Shown here one piece after another: positions 38,101 through 47,100 of a DNA stretch of 64,000 bases (position 1 is its first letter; each line of letters opens with the position of its first letter). Origin of the DNA: Zeugodacus cucurbitae (Eukaryota; Arthropoda; Insecta; Diptera; Tephritidae); assembly GCF_028554725.1 (NCBI RefSeq), contig NC_071670.1, positions 33,226,001 to 33,290,000 on the forward strand, written 5' to 3'. Under the pieces are notes generated by a model that was given only the letters and a program-made list of their open reading frames with translations, did no database searches and was not told the origin of the DNA. The position numbers and the translations under genes are program-made.

Positions 38101-41100
38101 AAATTTGGCGCATGGTGAATATCTGGTCCGTTGTTGATTTTCCAGGTCTAAAGCCACACTGATAAGGTCCAATCAGTTTGTTGACGGTGGGCTTTAGTCT
38201 TTCACACAATACGCTCGACAGAACCTTATACGCGATGTTGAGGAGGCTTATCCCACGGTAATTGGCGCAAATTGTGTATTGGGCAGAGTACACTGAGATT
38301 CCAATCGTCAGGCATGCTTTCTTCCGACCATATTCTGCAAAGAAGCTGATACAAGCACCTTATCAGCTCTTCGCCTCCGTATTTGAATAGCTCGGCTGGT
38401 AATCCATCGGCACCCGCCGCCTTATTGTTCTTCAAGCGGGTAATTGCTATTCGAATTTCTTCACGGTCGGGCAATGGAACATCTGCTCCATCGTCGTCGA
38501 TTGGGGAATCGGGTTCGCCATCTCCTGGTGTTGTACTTTCACTGCCATTCAGCAGGCTGGAGAAGTGTTCCCTCCACAAACTCAGTATACTCTGGTCATC
38601 AATAACTAGATCACCTCTGGGGGTCCTACAGGAGTGCGCTCCGGTCTTGAAACCTTCAGTTAGTCGCCGGATCGTTTCGTAAAATTTTCGAGCATTACCC
38701 CTGTCGGCCAGCTTGTCAAGCTCTACATACTCACGCATTTCGGCCTCTTTCTTTTTTTGTCTGCAAATGCGTCTCGCTTCCCTCTTCAGCTCTCGGTATC
38801 TTTCCCATCCCGCTCGTGTTGCGGTCGATCGCAACATTGCGAGGTAGGCAGTCTGTTTTCCCTCCATTGCGAGACGACAATCCTCATCATACCAGCTGTT
38901 TTTTTGACTTTTCCGAAAACCAATGGTTTCGGTTGCAGCTGTACGTAAGGAGTTTGATATGCCGTCCCACAGCTCCCTTATACCGAGATGCTGATGAGTG
39001 CTCTCAGAGAGCAGGAGTGCAAGTCGAGTAGAAAATCGTTCGGCTGTCGGTTGTGATTGCAGCTTCTCGATGTCGAACCTTCCTTGTGTTTTTTGACGTG
39101 TACGCTTTTCTACACAGAGGCGGGTGCGTATCTTAGCTGCTACAAGATAGTGGTCCGAGTCGATGTTGGGACCACGAAGCGTACGCACATCAAAAACACT
39201 GGAGACATGTCGTCCATCTATCACAACATGATCGATCTGGTTGCGAGTGATTCGATCCGGGTACAGCCAAGTAGCTTGATGGATTTTCTTATGCTGGAAT
39301 CTAGTACTACAGACGACCATATTTCGGGCCCCGGCGAAGTCGATCAGCCTCAGACCGTTTGGTGATGTTTCGTCATGGAGGCTGAATTTTCCGACTGTTG
39401 TGCCAAAGACACCTTCTTTACCCACCCTAGCGTTGAAATCGCCAAGCACGATTTTGACATCGTGGCGGGGGCAGCGCTCATAGGTACGTTCTAGGCGCTC
39501 ATAGAAGGTATCTTTGATCACTTCGTCCTTCTCTTCCGTCGGGGCGTGGGCGCAAATCAGCGATATGTTGAAGAACCTCGCTTTGATGCGGATTGTGGCT
39601 AGACGTTCATCCACCGGAGTGAATGCCAGGACTCGACGACGGAGTCTCTCTCCCACCACGAATCCCACACCGAATTTGCGCTCCTTTATATGGCCGCTGT
39701 AGTAGGTGTCACAAGGACCCACCTTCTTCCGCCCTTGTCCCGTCCATCGCATTTCTTGGATTGCGGTGATGTCAGCCTTTACTCTTACGAGGACATCAAC
39801 CAGCTGGGCAGAGGCACCTTCCCAATTAAGGGTCCGGACATTCCAGGTGCATGCCCTTATTTCGTAGTCCTTTAAACGTTTGCAGTGGTCGTCGTCAAAA
39901 TTGGGGTCTCTCATCCGAGGCTGTTTTTTCTTTTTCATTGGGGGGTGTTTTTATGTGGTGGGTCCCAAACCCTACGCACAACCGCATAGGCGGGTTTCGC
40001 CTTCTCACTTTAGCTCGCCACATGTAAAAGAATCGTTCCTGGCCATTCCCAAGTGAATGACAGTCAGAAACTTTCCTCACTTACGTGAACTTCTACATAT
40101 GACTCCATCCTCACTAGTACATACTTACTTTATATATTGTAAAGTCAACGATTCAGATTGTCTTCAAAGTTCTGGTATATAGGAAGTAGGCGTGGTTGTG
40201 CACCGATTTGGCCTATTTTCACAACATATCATTGGGATGTAAGGAAACTATTACAAACCAAGTTTCATTGAAATCGGTCGAGTAGTTCCTGAGATATGGT
40301 TTTTGACCCATAAGTGGGCGACGCCACGCCCATTTTCCATTTTGTAAAAAAATCTGAGTGCAGCTTTCATCTGCCATTTTTTATGTGAAATTTAGTGTTT
40401 CTGACGTTTTTCGTTAGTGAGTTAACCCACTTTTAGTAATTTTCAACCTAACTTTTGTATGGGAGGTGGGCGTGGTTATGATCCGATTTCTTTCGTTTTT
40501 GGACTGCATTAGGAAGTGGCCACAAAAAACGACTGCAGAAAGTTTGGTTTATATAGCTCTATTGGTTTCCGAGATATGTACAAAAAACTTAGTAGGGGCG
40601 GGGCCACGCCCACTTCCCCAAAAAAATTACATCCAAATATGCCCCTTCATAGTGCGATCCTTCATACCAAATTTTATTTCCATAGCTTTATTTATGGCTT
40701 AGTTATGGCACTTTATGTGTTTTCGGTTTTCGCCATTTTGTGGGCGTGGCAGTGGTCCGATTTTGCTCATTTTCGAAAGCAACCTTCCTATGGTGCCAAG
40801 AAATAAGTGTGCCAAGTTTCATCAAGATATCTTAATTTTTACTCAAGTTACAGCTTGCACAGACGGACGGACGGACGGATGGACGGACGGACGGACAGAC
40901 AGACATTCGGATTTGAACTCCACTCTGATCACTTTGGTATATATAACCCTATATCTAACTCGTTTAGTTTTGGGTGTTACAAACAACCGTTATGTGAACA
41001 AAACTATAATACTCTCTTTAGCAACATTTGTTGCGAGAGTATAATAAACTTTTGGCATTGAAATATCTAAAAAAACAACATTTCATCATCTTTGTGGTTT

Positions 41101-44100
41101 GATAAAACAGTCCGAAAGTATGACCTGACCTCGCCTCTGCATTCAAGTCTTCAATATGTCTTTAACCAAGGACACCTACACATTTTTGGATGAAATTATG
41201 AATATTTTGAGTTTGAAGATATATTATTTAAAATGGAAACTATTAAGGCTTCTGGAAATTTAAATATAATAACTCTCCTTAGAGGGATTTCAATATTTTC
41301 TTTTAATTCTATTTTATTTTTATTATCGAACGAACCTCAAACAGGTAATGGAACAAAAGTTATCGTAATATCTCTATTCCCTTTTTTTAGAGTTCTTTAC
41401 TTTAGCTGCCCGAGTTCTTTTAGTTGTCTACTTGGTGGCCCGTATAAGATATTTATGGGCTAGCCTGGCGTTTTGATATCCGTAATTCCTCCATACATTT
41501 TACAGATCTTCTATTATCTTGTTTGATTGCTCCGTCAACTCTTCATACACAAGTAATTCTTTAGTCTCTGAATTGTTGGTGTCGTAAGAATTAATTCCTG
41601 TGACAACTATTAGTTTAGGCAATATTTGAACAAGATTTATTCGATATTTTTTTTAAGTATGAGATAAAATAGGTAACTTTGTTTAAGAACATTATTACAT
41701 TTGTACGATAGCACGAGCCGTAATATATTCAATATTACATACTAATACGCTGAATATAAACCATAAGCATTTATTATAAGGCACTTCAACCATCAATTGC
41801 TAATACATAAATTCTTTATTTCATTTCAGCCGCCCAAAAAGGCTAAAGGAAAAAAGGGCAAGAAGGCGCCAAGTAAGTACATTTAATAATTCACTCAAGC
41901 TTAAATTTTCAGTCATATCGAATATTGCTGACAGTAAGCTCTAAAATTATTTTAAGAAGAACTCAGTATTTAATTTATATACGAATGTGTCACCCTCTTC
42001 AAGGTTTCCGAAAGAAACCACACAGACAAAGACAGCACTCAATAGCAAAGGAATAACCTCGACTCAGGCGACAAGCGCTTCGCAATACATCCCTTTTGCA
42101 TAATAAATTAAATGTTGAAATTAATATGAAGAAAAAATGCTTTATAGCCAAAACAGTGCTGTCTGATATGCAGCATGGCATTGCAACAGCAACGGCATTG
42201 ACACTCAAAGCTGCAAATGGACATGAAGGGGATAGGCTCAAATATTGCAGCATGTTTTTCGGCGTTTAAAAGCTTAAATAGAAATGAGAATAAAATGTAC
42301 TTCGAATGTGCTGCTAAATGTTGAGTATGCAGTCAAATTAAAATACCAGCACGATTGTTAGGATATACAGTAACTGGTGTCACTGTGCATAGATTTTTCG
42401 CAACGCGCCTAAAAGCGCACAATGCTCGCGAGTTACAGCGTTGTAATTTACGAGCACAATTTGAGGCGCCGAGTCACGAACAAAAGCCGCATATTGCATT
42501 ATTTTAGTTCGCATCACATGAAATGCCGGCTTCCGGCTGACGAAGAAGTCAATTGTGTGCGCGATTTAGCTACGCTTAGAAGCGACAAAAACAATAGATA
42601 GGACAATGGCTTATTGACGCTTTTAGTGGAAAAATGTCAATGGCTGATAAGCGTTAATGCGGCGCTGCATATTTTTCCGATTTTTCTGCAATCGAGCGGC
42701 AACAATGCGTTTCACAAAAAGGAAAAATTATCTTTACATTCATCATGAATAAAGAATAAATCTGTTGTGACGTTATTTTGGCAGACAGCGCCTATACCAT
42801 GACGGTACAGCATTTTGTGCATCTTGCAACGTTTTGAATTGCCGACAATGTGTGTGTAGGCGTGCAACAAAGTGTTGCAACATACTCACATTTGTATAGT
42901 GGCACATATTGCCGCAATTGGTGCACTCACAATGTAATGCAAGGCAATAAAAAAATACTTATTCACTATGTATATAGGTTTGTAGTGGTCCAGGCATAAA
43001 CCTATGCTTTGCCGTATGCTCTCTCCAGTCATTTTGCCGACCTATTAAGCGCAGTGCGACACAGAACAGACACGACATGTCCATATATTCATATTTATAT
43101 GAGCGAATGCGTATGGTATTTGTGGCAAATGTTGCATGCAACATGGCCACTATGAAAATTAAAGCACATACGAAGTTATAACTATCTCTGATATTACTCA
43201 ATTGTTGGTCACTGGCAGAAGCCCATGACTATTGACGGGCCACCAGCCCTTGGCATATATGGTTATATATTAAAAAAAATATAAAAAATTAAGTACATTT
43301 CTTCGAGCTTGACACAGTGAAGACAAAAACAGTTATAATACAAAATAATAATTTGTTTGTTAATTTAAAGTAGTACATGAACTTTATCAGAAATCAGAAG
43401 TCATGAATTAATTCCGTAAATAAAAAGAAAATACTTTATTGAAAGTTTAGTAGGTTTTTTATTTACTTGCAACTGTATGTGCAGTGTGCACATAGGCTTT
43501 AATGGCATCTTGTTTATATGGACTGCACTTAGAGTCAACTGCGAGTCAAGTGCGGTTACAGTGCAGCTGTTGTCTCCTTACTTAATTTCCACAACTGAGC
43601 GGATAATTGCTTTTACCACAAGCTACGCGGCGTCAGTCGGATACTTGATCACTTATACGCCACGTCAACGCAAAGAAACGTTAATATTTGTTTAGTGAAA
43701 GAAAGCGGTTAGTCCGATTCGATTATTCCGAATTAAAATTTTCCAATATGTCCTTTAACCACCACTCAATGTGGTTTATGGCAGAGCGGGAAATGAAAAA
43801 AAGGTTAAGATAAGATAAGACAAAAATTAAAATTATTAGAAACTCTCAGAAAATGGTTTTCATAACCTTGTGGATACCTACTTCAAACTAGAAGGAACAC
43901 TTTTGATCGTTCAATCAAATGCGTGAACGTTGCGAAAAATTCTAGTTGAGAACAAACTTCGTATAAGTATACCCAAAATAGTGTAAGGTATAAATTCAAA
44001 ATCATCACTCGTGATATTTACAAACTGATTGATTAATTTAATTATATTAGACAGCATTTAATTAATAATTCTAAGATTTTTACTTCACTACGCCCTACGT

Positions 44101-47100
44101 TATCTATATACATTTTGAGTTTCTGAAATCGTACATCGGTGAAAAAGGTTTAAGAAAGTATTCTTAACTTAAATCATATCAAAATACCCTTAATTGGAGG
44201 CGGATGTAACCTCAGAAATCGCTCATTTGCAGACCTTTCATGGTGGTTATTTCACTCACTCTTAACTGAATATACTTATGTAGACTTTGCTGATCTAGTT
44301 TCATTCCTACATTCTCCAATTAACTCATTTCGGCGCCGAATACGAATCTGAGGTCCATTGGGGTACAACAGTTTAGGGTTTTGATATAACCCCAAAAACG
44401 ATATAGCGGACAGCTTTTGTAGAAATTCAACGCATTCGATTGGAACTCGCTATTCGGCGGTTTTCGGGTTCACGGATTACGAATACGGTGTCGGTTTTTC
44501 ATATCCAAAATAGAGAATCCCATATAGCGGGCGCGTTTTTGAAAATTTCATCGAATTCACCTGAAACCTGTTACACAGGGTTTTTCGGAATCTTTGAATA
44601 CGAAACTGATGTGGGTGTGAAATGGCGGATCCAAAATGACAGATTTTTAAAATATGTCCACCATACTGATCCGCTATTTTGAATTTTTGAAAAGTAAAGT
44701 GAAATCCGTAATCGGTGACTTCGAAATGAATGAAAATATTATTATTTTGAGTTGAAAATATATCATTTTAAATAGAATATATACAATTTAACTATAATAA
44801 AACTCCCAGTTGCTAGTGATTAGAGAGACTTTAATATTTTCCTTGTAAGTAAGACATTTTATAACATTATAAAGAACAACAAGTTACCAACCCGTCTACA
44901 CGTCTCATTTATGACGTCACGATGTCATGTATTTTATTCTATTTTATTTTTATTGTCAAAAGAACCTCAAAAAAGTAATGGAACAAAATCTACCGTAATC
45001 TCTATTTCTTACGCTATTTTAAAGGATGATAATAGTCCGAATCTTTCAAGAGTATACCAACCAGTCTGTCCTATTCTGAAACCTATTTTCCGCTTATAGT
45101 CATAGTATTTTAACTACTAACTACAGTTCTATATCACACAACTTTCCAAGTAATCCACTTTATCTTCAAATCATAGACACTGATGTCGTTGAAAACATGC
45201 AGCTTAGAATAAATATTGCAAAAATGTCTAGCTCTTGCACAAAGGCTAACTGGGCAACTAAATGCTGCTACGACGACTTTCTCACTTTTCTAAATACCCA
45301 GCTGCGCCATATGTCCTCCTCTGCGTCACAAATGCACAATTCACGACGAGACGCATTCAACTTAACTTTGCGGTGCCGACTTCGCCAGTTTGTATGTAGG
45401 TATGTAAGTGCTTGCTGGTCAACTACAACCGAGAGGGCACTGATGTCCCATACGGTCCTCCACACGGTACATTAGCGACTTAGTTACTAAATACCATCTC
45501 TAGAGGGTGACGCTGTGCAATAATGGCACGCCAACTCATATGTGAAAACGGCAGCAACAACCGAAAAAAGAAAACTTAGCAAACTAGAGAGAAAACAAAA
45601 ATTAAAATAGAAAATAATTGCGCAAATAGAGAAGCACATAAAATCATTGCCATCGTTGGTGTAAGCCACAACAAGTGCAGCGTGTGCGACGATTGTCCAA
45701 CCGCGTTTGGGACAGACTCCAAAGCAGACCAAGGCCAATTGCATCGCTTAGTGGAGAAGTCGATTATGCCATGGGTAGTAATTAAAAAGACACATTTCAC
45801 GTTTTTCACTTAAGGCGTTTGGTTGGTAAATTATTTTTATGACGACATATATGGAATATTTTGGCAGAAGTACTATATAAATTAATTAAAGAGTTTATTT
45901 AAGTATTAAATTAGATAAAAATGTAAGGTTTAGGAGCTGATTTCACCGGAGATCTTGGGGATCCTACAAAGCGTTTTGAGCTTATCAAAGATCCATTAAG
46001 TTTAGTCTAGTGAAGTCAGAACAGTCGATTAAAAATTTCGAGATTTTTCCACTAAATCTTCCTCCAGAAAACTTTCGAACTAACCGAACTAACAATGATA
46101 CTTATTATTCTCCTTGATTAATCCTTCAAACGTCTATGAAGGTATGACCAAGCCCATATTAACCCCATGCAAAACCAAGTTGAACGGGGGTTCCCATACA
46201 CTAAACACATTATTCTGAAGCTACCAGTAGCTGGTACCAGAGAGCAGCTTCGGGTATGTTCGAGTGTGTTCAATCACACTAGCTTAAATTCGGTACGAGT
46301 GTGTCGTAACACTCTTCAAACACGTGTTCGATCGAGTTTGGAACCCGAAGCGAAAATAACGCAAACGAACAATCACGACGGTCCTATCTTCGAGTGCAAG
46401 CAGCAAACTCGGATTTTATGTGTATTATATTTTCGGGTGTGTCGTGCACGTGTTGATTGTGATCGACACACTCGAGTGGCACTCGAAGACCAAAAAATAA
46501 TAGATAAGCATACGTACACACATATGTACATATGTTGGCGTCGGGATGACGCGTTCTGTCTTAGCTTTTTTGGTTGAATAATTTGAATATTAGACGTACA
46601 TAGTACATATTATAAAAGAATAATTCAATTTAAGAATAGAATTCACTTAAGACTTATTTTATTTATTAATTTATAAATCATAAATAAAAAACATTTCATT
46701 GCACTTAAATATTTTAATTTTTTTTTTAAATCACAAATTTCAGGTGTAGACCAGATAAGGTGTTTGTGCCATTGGAAATGTTCTCACAACCCGAATTTTC
46801 TATCGTTGTCATTATGAATTATAAAAAGTAAACAAAACAAACAAAACCAATAATCGTTGACAATCACTACGCAATAATAGCATGACTGCCAATTACATAC
46901 ATACATATTCTGAAATTTTGTGCACACTCGTGTGTGACTCGATCACATTCAATACGATCGGGTTAGAGTGCCAGCTCGTTCACAAACGAGTGTCAACTCG
47001 GCACTCTGTTAAAACAAGCATATATGCTTGTGTTTCGAGTGTCGCGAAAGGCTCGTTCGTTTTGAACATGTCTCCAAGCGATCAATACGTGTATTCATAC

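Larger units (their letters stand above)
37094..40110 (-). mobile_element. RTE-clade non-LTR retrotransposon, 3.0 kb, defective
   Basis: Minus-strand insertion flanked by the exact 12-bp duplication TCACTAGTACAT (37082-37093 and 40111-40122), placed inside repeat C. The 3' end (left) is an AAGAAG tail without a long poly-A, as is usual for RTE. It codes for an apurinic-type endonuclease and a reverse transcriptase in two frames that are offset near 38285. The element is inactive because of that break and because the YADD-box region of the transcriptase is deleted. Confidence 0.92.
36793..41045 (+). repeat. Dispersed repeat family C, long copy split by an RTE insertion
   Basis: The two arms are 36793-37093 and 40111-41045. 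Short inverted sequences sit near the ends: TTATACTCTCGCAA at 36835-36848 and TTGCGAGAGTATAA at 41032-41045. The left tip also carries GTTCGGGTGTAACCGAAC, itself a palindrome. The right arm has a GACG tetranucleotide tract. No conserved coding frame. Blocks such as GGGGCGGGGCCACGCCC and GTGGGCGTGG recur within the arm. Class unknown; probably a non-autonomous element that is common in this genome. Confidence 0.8.
41873..46229. other. GAS8 intron 2, first part
   Basis: Intronic DNA between coding exons 2 and 3. Apart from repeat D and the degenerate tandem array listed separately, I see no gene. The patch 42360-42900 is richer in CG dinucleotides than its surroundings but has no reading frame of note. 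Confidence 0.4.
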
